Source: Helicobacteraceae bacterium
GTDB taxonomy: Bacteria; Campylobacterota; Campylobacteria; Campylobacterales; Sulfurimonadaceae
Reading direction: 5' to 3'
Assembly (NCBI GenBank): GCA_027084065.1
Contig: JALWLR010000269.1
Coordinates: forward strand, 1-35,597
DNA: 35,597 nucleotides
Notes under the pieces: model-generated
The model's input: only the letters and a program-made list of their open reading frames with translations
What the model was told of the DNA's origin: nothing
Databases searched by the model: none
Shown: in pieces, positions 6,859 through 14,443 of the stretch
Layout of the letters: the number at the start of each line of letters is the position of its first letter
Position numbering within the stretch: the stretch's first letter is position 1
Made by a program: the position numbers and the translations under genes

Positions 6859-7323
6859 TTAAGAAGGGCAACTCTCTATTTGGCCAAGGTCATAACTACC
6901 GCCACCGCCTGAAATAACTGTTTCATCTTCTTTTATAACTTTACCGTTATGAATGATTGTATAGCTGATCTTAACAGAGTCTCGAATAGTATTAATCGTC
7001 GAGCAGTATGTTTCAATAGAAGCCATTACCCAGCGTGCTGCCAAGATATCGTCAGCATCACTTTTAAAATCATATGTCAGATGAAGCTTATTAAATTTTT
7101 TTGGATTCTCTTCATTGCGAACGGCATCACCAGTTACACTTAGATCACTTACTGTTTTGCCTTGATTTTTCGGCAGTAGTTGCACATCGGTTGTCGAACA
7201 AGCTACAAGCCCCGCTAAAAAATATTCGATTGGAGAAATGACGGGACAATCTATAATAAAACTTGATTTTTCCGTCTTTGCTTCGAACTTCATCTCTTCA
7301 AGATGCGATACGGTTACTTTCAT
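6859..7323 (-). CDS. OsmC family protein
   Basis: A 154-residue cytoplasmic protein of the OsmC/Ohr superfamily (thiol-dependent peroxidase fold). The signature SPIEYFLAGLVACSTTDV holds the first conserved cysteine (C42), and C107 in ETYCSTINTIRDS is the second; a third, C26, lies just before. The two main cysteines fit the pair that reduces organic hydroperoxides. The first half resembles the YhfA-like subgroup more than Ohr, so peroxide reduction is likely but not certain. It overlaps the end of... its ATG overlaps the argH stop by 4 bp (ATGA), so it is the last gene of an argH-osmC transcript. Confidence 0.88.
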   Translation of the reverse strand: MKVTVSHLEEMKFEAKTEKSSFIIDCPVISPIEYFLAGLVACSTTDVQLLPKNQGKTVSDLSVTGDAVRNEENPKKFNKLHLTYDFKSDADDILAARWVMASIETYCSTINTIRDSVKISYTIIHNGKVIKEDETVISGGGGSYDLGQIESCPS

Positions 7324-8705
7324 TTTGTCTCCTTCAAAAAGTTTTCAAAATATTCCAGCTGTTCTTTGGTTGTTTTTATAGATGTTCCACCTTCACTGCA
7401 ACGTGCATTCATAGAGTTTTCAATCGAGAGATACGGCATAACATCTTCCTCTATTCGAGGATCTATCTCTTTGAGGTATTTGAACTCTATATCACTCAGA
7501 TCTATCCCCAATTCTTCTGCTTTTGCAACAGCTTCTCCTGTAATGAAGTGCGCTTCGCGAAACGGTATATTACACTTCTCAACCAAATAATCAGCCAGAT
7601 CAGTCGCGCTTAAATGTCCTTTTTTACAGGCTTTTAGCATATTTTCTTTATTGATTTTCATAGTCGCTATTGTCTCTTTAAGAATCTCTAGCGAAATATA
7701 CGCTGTTTCAACAGCATCGAATACACCTTCTTTATCTTCTTGGGTATCTTTGTTATATGCAAGAGGGAGTCCTTTCATAACGGTAAAGAGCCCCACAAGT
7801 GCGCCAAAGACTCGTCCGGTTTTTCCGCGAAGCAGTTCCGGTACGTCAGGATTTTTCTTTTGAGGCATAATAGAACTTCCCGTACTGTATTCATCGCTTA
7901 GTTCTATAAACTTAAACTCATAACTCGACCACAATATAAGCTCTTCAGAAAGGCGTGAAATATGCATCATCAATGTTGAAATGTTAAAAAGGATCTCTAA
8001 CGCGAAATCTCTATCACTTACCGTATCGAGACAATTGACACTTACACCCTCAAATCCAAGCAGTTTTGCAGAATAAGCTCTATCTATGTTGTGTGGTGTT
8101 CCGGCAAGTGCAGCACACCCAAGTGGAGAGATATTATTTCGTTTATATGAGCTCTCAAAACGATCTATATCGCGCTTGAACATTGCCAAGTATGCTCCAA
8201 GATGATATGCGAAGTTAATAGGTTGTGCATGCTGTAAGTGAGTCATACCGGGAAGTAAAGTATCGGTATGCTCCTTTGCTACATGCAAAATAGATTCCAT
8301 CAGCGCTTTGATACTATCAATGATGTTTTTATTTGCTTTGAGGACATAGCGTCTAAAATCGGTAGCAACCTGATCATTTCTGCTTCTTGCCGTATGGAGT
8401 TTTTTTCCGGCAGCACCAATAAGCTGTGTGAGACGCTTTTCAATAGCCATATGAAGATCTTCATCACTTATTTTCCACTCAAAAGTTCCCTCTTCTATCT
8501 CTTTTTCAACCTCTGCAAGCCCTTTTTTAATAGAATCGAGTTCCTCTTGTGACAATATTCCCTGCTTTGCAAGCATTGTTGCATGTGCGATAGAGCCTTC
8601 AATATCTTCTTTGTAAAGTTTTCTGTCAAACATTATGGATGCATTAAATTCATCAAGTAATTTAGCTGCACCTTTTTGAAATCTTCCTGACCACATTTTT
8701 TCCAT
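7320..8705 (-). CDS. argH: Argininosuccinate lyase
   Basis: A 462-residue cytoplasmic homotetramer that splits argininosuccinate to arginine and fumarate, the last step of arginine synthesis. The start at 8705 gives MEKMWSGRF, the normal N-terminus, with GGAG 8 bp upstream. A GTG at 8717 would add four residues inside the ribosome site and is not chosen. Motifs seen: SRNDQVATDFRRY, the catalytic-histidine region TLLPGMTHLQHAQPI, and the mobile signature loop GSSIMPQKKNPD with its catalytic serine. Length matches the family (~460). OsmC follows with a 4-bp overlap. An 11-bp tandem repeat lies in the short gap before it and may contain the promoter. Confidence 0.97.
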   Translation of the reverse strand: MEKMWSGRFQKGAAKLLDEFNASIMFDRKLYKEDIEGSIAHATMLAKQGILSQEELDSIKKGLAEVEKEIEEGTFEWKISDEDLHMAIEKRLTQLIGAAGKKLHTARSRNDQVATDFRRYVLKANKNIIDSIKALMESILHVAKEHTDTLLPGMTHLQHAQPINFAYHLGAYLAMFKRDIDRFESSYKRNNISPLGCAALAGTPHNIDRAYSAKLLGFEGVSVNCLDTVSDRDFALEILFNISTLMMHISRLSEELILWSSYEFKFIELSDEYSTGSSIMPQKKNPDVPELLRGKTGRVFGALVGLFTVMKGLPLAYNKDTQEDKEGVFDAVETAYISLEILKETIATMKINKENMLKACKKGHLSATDLADYLVEKCNIPFREAHFITGEAVAKAEELGIDLSDIEFKYLKEIDPRIEEDVMPYLSIENSMNARCSEGGTSIKTTKEQLEYFENFLKETK

Positions 8706-8721
8706 ACTTGTCTCCACAATC

Positions 8722-8747
8722 TTTTAGCGAAATTTTAGCGAAATTTT
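8722..8747. repeat. 11-bp tandem repeat upstream of argH
   Basis: TTTTAGCGAAA occurs twice head to tail (8722-8732 and 8733-8743), followed by a third partial TTTT (8744-8747). It fills nearly the whole gap between the MORN-gene stop and the argH start. On the minus strand each unit reads TTTCGCTAAAA, so the first also gives a -10-like TAAAAT. Confidence 0.8.
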
Positions 8748-9422
8748 CTAATGCTGCGGTCTGTTTGGCGAAAAATTGACCTCTTTAAAGGCATCTATCG
8801 TTTCATGCGATCTTTTTTGGCGTAATTTTTTCATTACATTTACAGGAATATCGTGAACAAATTTCTCTTCTTTGATAATTTTTCCTTTTTTATCATACCA
8901 CCGCTGTTTTCCTTCTTTATAGTTATTCTGATAAAGCACATCACTATAGAGGTGGCCTTCGTATGTATACTCTTTTTGTACTCCCTCTTTTTTTCCTTTT
9001 TTATACGGTACGCTCAAAGCCAATTTTCCATTATCGTAAAATTCTTTGTAAATTCCCTCTCGTTTATCATTTTTATAAAACTGTTTTGCTTTTACTTTTC
9101 CGTTTGGAAAAAATGTTATCTCCCATCCTTCCAGCTCTCCATTCTTATAGTGAAGAACCTTGAGCTTGTTCCCCTCTTTATCCCACCATCTCATTTCGCC
9201 GTCACGCTTATTATTGACATAATTTACTCTATAAGCAACACTTCCTTCCATATAATAAACCTTTTGCTCTCCATGCCTGATGCCTTTGCTCGTTTTTGTT
9301 CTTGTTCCATCTATATAATGTGTCTCCGATTTTAAAGCGCCGTTGGAAAAATACTCTTTGACAAGCTCTCCAAACAACGATGAAGATGTAAAAAGCAAAA
9401 TTAAAAGAAGTGTTTGTCTCAT
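8748..9422 (-). CDS. Exported MORN-repeat protein (YwqK-like)
   Basis: A 224-residue protein with a signal peptide (MRQTLLLILLFTSSSLFG) and then about seven degenerate repeats of ~22 residues from 20 to 190. Examples of the pattern are EYFSNGALKSETHY, TFFPNGKVKAKQFY and EFYDNGKLALSVPY, each followed by NxKREG-type turns. These MORN_2 repeats form beta-hairpin sheets and usually bind proteins or membranes. Homologues are often labelled 'YwqK antitoxin', but no toxin gene is adjacent and the signal peptide argues for a periplasmic or surface role. The start at 9422 is chosen because it begins the signal peptide and AAAGG lies upstream; an in-frame ATG at 9485 would overlap the upstream terminator. 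Function unknown. Confidence 0.82.
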   Translation of the reverse strand: MRQTLLLILLFTSSSLFGELVKEYFSNGALKSETHYIDGTRTKTSKGIRHGEQKVYYMEGSVAYRVNYVNNKRDGEMRWWDKEGNKLKVLHYKNGELEGWEITFFPNGKVKAKQFYKNDKREGIYKEFYDNGKLALSVPYKKGKKEGVQKEYTYEGHLYSDVLYQNNYKEGKQRWYDKKGKIIKEEKFVHDIPVNVMKKLRQKRSHETIDAFKEVNFSPNRPQH

Positions 9423-9484
9423 TGTGTACAACCTTTGTTTTTTTCTTTTAGCAATCTTTAAAAAAAACTCCGAAAAGAAAAACA

Positions 9485-9504
9485 CACTCCTGCATGCAGG
9501 AGTG
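9485..9504 (-). terminator. Rho-independent terminator of the multihaem cytochrome gene
   Basis: The perfect 20-bp palindrome CACTCCTGCATGCAGGAGTG lies 7 bp after the cytochrome stop codon. On the minus strand it is followed by TGTTTTTCTTTTC. A GC-rich stem plus U-rich tail is a textbook intrinsic terminator, which separates this gene from the MORN gene downstream. Confidence 0.85.
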
Positions 9505-9511
9505 ATTTATG

Positions 9512-11893
9512 TTACTTCCAGCCTTTTTTTACAACTGTAGAAGCTTTTTTGTATGGGAACTTTTCTACAAGCTCTTTGACACTGAGTTTTTGATCACCCT
9601 CTCTCATGAAGTGTGCAAGCGTAACCGCTGCCCAGTAGTCATTTGCATATTTTGTTCCATTTAATTGAATAGGAACACCGTTTTTGTTTACTGTATGACA
9701 TGCCGCACAGGTTACAGGACCACTATATTTTCCATCTGGTGAATACTGCAATGCTTGTTCATGTGTCGTTACATCAACACTTCTCTCTTTTCCATCATAA
9801 CGTGTAGAGTACAAACCATGTGTCGATTCATGACAAGACTGACATGCAATATTGCCATGAGCTTTTGAATATCTATAAAGTGAATATTTATTCGGCAAAT
9901 CGATAGGGAAATACTTTCCACCGGTTTCTTGTTCTACAAACGGTGCTATATGACAATCGGCACAATGAGGTTCACTTGCCGAAAGCCACCAGTCATTACC
10001 GCCAGAAGCTGCTGAATACGGAACTTTTCCACCTTTTGGATGATTCCAAGGTTTCAAATCTAACTTTCCGTCTTTACCGACATTTTTCACAAGAGTGGCA
10101 GAAGTATGCTCACTATAATATTTTAACACTTCATTATCACCTGTTACTTTTGGATCTGCCAAAGAAGCAAATTTCTTTTCATCTCCACCTGCAACAGCTT
10201 GAATAATCTCTTTAATAGATTTATTTCTCAGTGTTCTACCCTCTTGTGTACTATCATGCTTTATATCATCATAATTCTGGAATGCCTGAGCGACTTTTGT
10301 ATGACAGTTTGTACAATAAAGACCTCGAAGCTTTTTGACTGTTTTTCCATGTTCATCTTTCATAGAGACATTTTTAAGCTGCCATTTTCCATACTCGTTA
10401 AGGAAGAAAGGCGGTTTTGCATCCGGGTTGGAGTGGGCATCACGTCTTACATAACAACCTCCTCCGGATTTTCTTATATCTCCCGTTGAAAATCTTCCTT
10501 CTCCATAGCGTGTTGTAACTCTGTATGGATTGGAGTCATCGTTCATATTAGGATTTTGGAAGTGTGTCGGGTGACATGACTGACACGCTTGACTTCTACC
10601 CGCGCCGTCAGGCATAGGAACAATTCCAAGGTGAAAAGAGTGGATAGCTTCTGAAAGAGGCTGTGCTTTTACCGTTTTATAACCAGTAGCTGTTGGACGT
10701 GGCTCCTGAAGGTTTCCGCTGACATTGTCTCCATGGCAATCAGCACAGTTGACCATCCCCACTTTTCCTAAACGGTTCCCTGAAGCTTTAGGATTGTAAT
10801 CGCTTAAAAACGTTGTTCCGTGATGTGAATCATGTAAAGAGAGAATATTGATACTTGCTTCTGCAAGTCTTGCCATATATTCACTCTCATCCGGATAACT
10901 TTTCCAGTAGTTGTATTCCTGATCACTAAATTTCAACCCCTCATCACGTGCCATTTGTGCAGCTTTTCCGTTTCTTGAGTGGCATGCGTAACAGTTTGGA
11001 ATATCGACCGGGTTTGTTCCAAAGTAGGAAAATGCATGTCCATCCTTAGCACGCAGCGCTTTTCCAGTTCTGTCATGAATCTCTACAGTCGAGTACTGAA
11101 ACGGCTGAAAATCTTTTTGCGTAACACTTCGAATAGTTCCCCTTCTCGTACTATCGTTAAATGCCGTTAGCGGTAATCCAAGAGCATCCCACACGTGAGA
11201 AGCCGTCAGTTTCAGCTTGACGTTTTTAACGGCAGGAACGAGTGTATCGGTCATTACGATATTACCGCCCTCTTTTCCAGCATACTCCAAATAACCACCC
11301 GAAAGTGGCTTCCCACTTGGACCTGCATCAATATTTACCGGGACTTGTAATCCTATGCGGAGTCTGTCTTTGTCTGTTGCACCAGAAGGAATTGTTCCTT
11401 CGAGATCTTTATATATAAAAAGGTGTGTCCAAACGTAGTTAGCGACATTGTCTCCAGCAGAGTCTAGGTGCCCGTCCATGTCAGCATCTTTACGTACCGA
11501 CCAGTATTTCATTTTGTTTCCTTCACTGTATGTATTGTCTTTAACATAGTAGTAAAGTTTTACATCATCATCAGGAGAGAGCAGTTTTGGTAGCTTGCCA
11601 TCTCCACCAGAACGTATAGCCTGTGCCTGAATGGAGTTGTAAGGAGGAATCACACAACAATAGTCCATAGAGAACCCGACACAGTGCATGCCAAGTTCAT
11701 AGTTAACAAATACATTGTACTTGTTTACAGGCTCATATCCTGTAACCTTGTTTCCGTTTTCATCTTCTCCGATAAACTTTTTGAGTTTATCTAAACCAAA
11801 CGGAGGATGCGTGTCATACGCTGAAGCAGAAGAAACGCTCAAAGAGAGCATCGCAATAGCTGCAGCCGTTGAAGCGATTATTTTTCGTTTCAT
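9512..11893 (-). CDS. Periplasmic multihaem c-type cytochrome, seven CxxCH
   Basis: A 793-residue exported protein. After the signal peptide (1-25, ...SSASA-YD) come a haem-free N-terminal part (~26-295) and a haem-binding C-terminal part. Seven CxxCH motifs begin at residues 301, 383, 437, 527, 644, 684 and 729. The N-terminal part has the conserved block ELGMHCVGFSMDYCCVIPPY (66-85; C71, C79, C80) and a DADMDGHLD calcium-loop-like motif (136-144). C480 in GGCYVRRDAH is a further unpaired cysteine. No transmembrane helix follows, so it is likely soluble in the periplasm or peripheral. It is monocistronic, with its own terminator and a 311-bp upstream region. The substrate is unknown: electron storage, or reduction of an N or S compound, are both possible. 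It is not one of the standard NrfA, Hao or OTR layouts I can recognise. Confidence 0.9.
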   Translation of the reverse strand: MKRKIIASTAAAIAMLSLSVSSASAYDTHPPFGLDKLKKFIGEDENGNKVTGYEPVNKYNVFVNYELGMHCVGFSMDYCCVIPPYNSIQAQAIRSGGDGKLPKLLSPDDDVKLYYYVKDNTYSEGNKMKYWSVRKDADMDGHLDSAGDNVANYVWTHLFIYKDLEGTIPSGATDKDRLRIGLQVPVNIDAGPSGKPLSGGYLEYAGKEGGNIVMTDTLVPAVKNVKLKLTASHVWDALGLPLTAFNDSTRRGTIRSVTQKDFQPFQYSTVEIHDRTGKALRAKDGHAFSYFGTNPVDIPNCYACHSRNGKAAQMARDEGLKFSDQEYNYWKSYPDESEYMARLAEASINILSLHDSHHGTTFLSDYNPKASGNRLGKVGMVNCADCHGDNVSGNLQEPRPTATGYKTVKAQPLSEAIHSFHLGIVPMPDGAGRSQACQSCHPTHFQNPNMNDDSNPYRVTTRYGEGRFSTGDIRKSGGGCYVRRDAHSNPDAKPPFFLNEYGKWQLKNVSMKDEHGKTVKKLRGLYCTNCHTKVAQAFQNYDDIKHDSTQEGRTLRNKSIKEIIQAVAGGDEKKFASLADPKVTGDNEVLKYYSEHTSATLVKNVGKDGKLDLKPWNHPKGGKVPYSAASGGNDWWLSASEPHCADCHIAPFVEQETGGKYFPIDLPNKYSLYRYSKAHGNIACQSCHESTHGLYSTRYDGKERSVDVTTHEQALQYSPDGKYSGPVTCAACHTVNKNGVPIQLNGTKYANDYWAAVTLAHFMREGDQKLSVKELVEKFPYKKASTVVKKGWK

Positions 11894-12204
11894 TTCGTTT
11901 CCTTTTTTAGTTTTTCACTCTTAGTATTACATTTTCTAATTTAAACGAAATTGAAAAAGTATAAAAAAGATTTATTTTCTGTAAACTATTGTTACATTTA
12001 TTTGTTTTGTGATGTTTTTGTTATTTGCACCTAATTTCTTTACTATTATGGAGTTTATACATTAAAAATAGTAATATCATACAAGATAATATAAAGTATA
12101 AAAATGATTGATTTATCTTTGTTTTTTTATAATCTCAAATAAAAAGAACAGCACATGCAAAAACGTTTACAACTAGATTATGGAAAAAGTGTATAATTTC
12201 TTTC
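11894..12204. promoter_or_regulatory. Divergent AT-rich regulatory region between cytochrome and acpS
   Basis: No gene is seen in these 311 bp. For the cytochrome, a minus-strand TATACT at 11958-11963 could be the -10 (start near 11951) and AAAAAGGAAACGAA precedes its ATG. A Crp/Fnr-like 5-4-5 element TAAAC-TATT-GTTAC lies at 11982-11995, centred about 37 bp upstream of that start. The middle (12000-12140) is very AT-rich without a clear motif. The acpS promoter is at the right end. Confidence 0.4.
12192..12197 (+). promoter_or_regulatory. -10 box placing the acpS transcript start at its ATG
   Basis: TATAAT lies only 7 bp before the acpS start codon at 12205, so transcription would begin at or within one or two bases of the ATG. 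A weak TTTACA at 12166-12171 could be the -35, but the 20-bp spacing is long. No ribosome-binding sequence precedes the ATG. Confidence 0.5.
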
Positions 12205-12582
12205 ATGATAGGAATAGATATAGTAGCAATAGATCGCATCCAGGCAATGATGAGTCGTTTTGGGGACAAAGCTTTAAAACGATTTTTAACACAAGAAGAG
12301 ATAACTTTAGTAAAAAAGGTTGAAACCGCTGCAGGTTTTTGGGCTATAAAAGAGGCTGCCTCCAAAGCGCTTGGATGTGGCATTGGAAAGGAACTCTCTT
12401 TTTTAGATATGCAAATAGAAAAAAATGAGAGAAACGCTCCATCACTTCGATTGAAAAAATCGATTATAGAAAAATTTAACATCCGCAGTGTCGAACTATC
12501 AGTGACTCATGACAGTAACTTTGCCGTTGCCGTTGTTCGATTTGAAAGCAATCGATCCGCAGATATGATTAAGGAGTTTTAA
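12205..12582 (+). CDS. acpS: Holo-[acyl-carrier-protein] synthase
   Basis: A 125-residue enzyme that moves the 4'-phosphopantetheine arm of CoA to a serine of acyl carrier protein, needed for fatty-acid synthesis. MIGIDIVAIDRI holds the metal ligand Asp5, and FWAIKEAASKALG holds Glu50 and the CoA-binding lysines. The motif SVTHDSNFAVAVV is the usual C-terminal strand. The start is fixed by the family N-terminus, yet the preceding bases (TATAATTTCTTTC) contain no ribosome site, so the mRNA may be leaderless. xseA follows with its ATG overlapping the stop by one base. Confidence 0.95.
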   Translation: MIGIDIVAIDRIQAMMSRFGDKALKRFLTQEEITLVKKVETAAGFWAIKEAASKALGCGIGKELSFLDMQIEKNERNAPSLRLKKSIIEKFNIRSVELSVTHDSNFAVAVVRFESNRSADMIKEF

Positions 12583-13838
12583 TGCAGCCAGTCTCGGTTT
12601 CTACTTTAACAAATCAAATCAAATCCCTTCTAGAAACAAGTTTCAATCGTATTGTGGTAGAAGGAGAGCTCTCACGAATTACCTACCATAACTCCGGACA
12701 CATATATTTTACACTCAAAGATGAAAATGCGACAATCCGTGCCGTAATGTTTAGAGGCAACGCTGCAAAACTTCGCTTTCGACTAGAAGAAGGGCTAAAA
12801 GTGATTATCGATGCGGCAATAACCCTTTATACACCCCGAGGAGAGTATCAGCTCAACTGTTTTAGCATCGAGCCCTCAGGTCAAGGCGCCCTTGCTTACG
12901 CATTTGAGCAGCTTAAAAACAAACTGTTGCAAAAAGGCTACTTCGAGCAGTCACGAAAAAAACCGCTACCCAAGTTTCCAAAAAAAATCGCTCTTATCAC
13001 GTCAGCCACCGGTGCCGCACTGCAAGATATGCTTCGCATTGCAAACAGCCGGTATCCTTTATGTGAAATAGATATCTACGATGTTCTCGTACAAGGTGAA
13101 AATGCGGCAAACTCCATAGCTTCAGCACTCACATATGCCGACTCACTACAGATTTACGATGCAATCGTCATAGGACGCGGAGGCGGCAGTATAGAAGATT
13201 TGTGGGCATTTAACGAAGAGGTTCTCGCAGATGCCATTTATAAAGCAAAAACACCCGTTGTTTCTGCAGTCGGGCATGAAATAGATACTGTTATCAGCGA
13301 CTTTGTAGCAGATGTACGCGCCGCTACTCCAAGTAATGCAATAGAGCTACTTTTACCGGATAAAACGGAGTTAATGCTTTATTTGGACTCATTAATGGAA
13401 CAGCTCCAAAGACGAACCATGCACATAGTAACACTCAAGCAGCAAGAACTTCAACACATGCAAGAGGCATTTAAACAGCACTCATTTGAAAAGAAAATAG
13501 CGCAGCAAGAGGAAGGTATCATACAACTACGCCAGCGGTTCGAACAATCCGTTGCATTTGTATTTTCTCGTTTTACAGAATCTTTACACTACATGCAAAA
13601 AGAGCTGCCGCGAAACATTCATAATGTTTTAGAGCGAAAAAATGCTCAACTCTCCTCACTCAATGAAGCATTTAGTGCCTCCAATCCAAAACTCAAATCC
13701 AAAAAAGGCTTTGCACAAATTGTTCGAGATGGAAAAATTATCGATTTGGCATCTCTTGAACCAAATCAAGAGTTTGAAGCACAAACTTCCGATATAATAG
13801 TCACTGCAAAAGTTTTAGATAAAAGGAATATTTTATGA
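12582..13838 (+). CDS. xseA: Exodeoxyribonuclease VII large subunit
   Basis: A 418-residue cytoplasmic nuclease subunit that, with XseB, degrades single-stranded DNA from both ends. The N-terminal OB-fold (about 1-100: SVSTLTNQIKSLLE, VEGELSRITYHNSGHIYFTL) binds DNA. The central catalytic part has VLVQGENAA, GRGGGSIEDLWAFNEE and SAVGHEIDTVISDFVADVRA followed by TPSNA. A long coiled coil (~270-370) and a C-terminal segment follow. The length is slightly below the usual 440-460. xseB is not in the window. Its last codons overlap the next start (ATGA). It is co-transcribed with acpS and the FmdE-like gene. Confidence 0.96.
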   Translation: MQPVSVSTLTNQIKSLLETSFNRIVVEGELSRITYHNSGHIYFTLKDENATIRAVMFRGNAAKLRFRLEEGLKVIIDAAITLYTPRGEYQLNCFSIEPSGQGALAYAFEQLKNKLLQKGYFEQSRKKPLPKFPKKIALITSATGAALQDMLRIANSRYPLCEIDIYDVLVQGENAANSIASALTYADSLQIYDAIVIGRGGGSIEDLWAFNEEVLADAIYKAKTPVVSAVGHEIDTVISDFVADVRAATPSNAIELLLPDKTELMLYLDSLMEQLQRRTMHIVTLKQQELQHMQEAFKQHSFEKKIAQQEEGIIQLRQRFEQSVAFVFSRFTESLHYMQKELPRNIHNVLERKNAQLSSLNEAFSASNPKLKSKKGFAQIVRDGKIIDLASLEPNQEFEAQTSDIIVTAKVLDKRNIL

Positions 13839-14443
13839 ACTATCCATCGTTTTTCAACAGTATTGAACCCATCTCTTTAGAAGATCCGCTTGCCGATATA
13901 CTCGGTGCCTTTGAAGAGGGACGTTATAGCATAAGCTATGTGGAAGTGGTTAAAGGTGCGGGGCACAGCTGTCCTACAGTTGCCGGTGCTTATTTGATGA
14001 CTCAATATGCACTTAAAGCTCTCTACCCCAATGAACCGGCTATTCGTGGAGATATTGAAGTCTTTTTCAAAGAGCAGCTGCAAGAGGGAGTAGCAGGAGT
14101 TATTGGCAATGTCGTCTCCTACATTACCGGTGCAACGGATCAAAGTGGTTTTAAAGGTCTTGGAGGCAAATTCGCACGCCACTCTTTAATGCACTTCGAA
14201 AGTGAGATCGGCTCTGCTAGTGCACGTTTTAGCTCTTGCTCAAATAACAAAAGCGTAGATGTTTTTTACGATCCATCATCTATCAAACCTCATCCCGACA
14301 TGCAGCCTTTAATGCAGCTTATTATGCAAAATAAAGCTACTCCGGAACAAAAACGACAATTTGGCCTACTTTGGCAGGAGCGTGTTAAGAACATCTTCGC
14401 CCATGCCGATGAAGTCATTCGTCTTCAGCCGGTAAACAGCTAA
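13835..14443 (+). CDS. FmdE-domain protein
   Basis: A 202-residue protein with the FmdE fold first named from methanogen formylmethanofuran dehydrogenase operons. The motif VKGAGHSCPTVAGAYLM (39-55) has the family's metal-binding His44 and Cys46, and the small-residue-rich GDIEVFFKEQ and GVIGNVVSYITGAT strands fit. Two more cysteines (FSSCS) lie in the second half, but no Zn-ribbon of the type found at the end of longer FmdE proteins is evident. Bacteria of this phylum lack methanogenesis, so its role is unknown; links to molybdenum enzymes or redox metabolism have been suggested for the family. The stop overlaps the convergent sppA stop by 4 bp. Confidence 0.78.
   Translation: MNYPSFFNSIEPISLEDPLADILGAFEEGRYSISYVEVVKGAGHSCPTVAGAYLMTQYALKALYPNEPAIRGDIEVFFKEQLQEGVAGVIGNVVSYITGATDQSGFKGLGGKFARHSLMHFESEIGSASARFSSCSNNKSVDVFYDPSSIKPHPDMQPLMQLIMQNKATPEQKRQFGLLWQERVKNIFAHADEVIRLQPVNS

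Noticed and set aside
8706..8717. GTG at 8717 as the start of argH
   Set aside because: It lies in the ribosome-binding sequence GTGGAGAC, which serves the ATG at 8705; the family N-terminus begins at MEKMWSGRF.
8748..9422. Naming the MORN-repeat protein an antitoxin of a toxin-antitoxin pair
   Set aside because: No toxin gene beside it and a clear signal peptide; the 'YwqK antitoxin' label is inherited.
10433..10456. C480...H487 (GGCYVRRDAH) as an eighth, atypical haem site
   Set aside because: One cysteine with a distant histidine fits no known covalent haem motif; it may be structural or a ligand.
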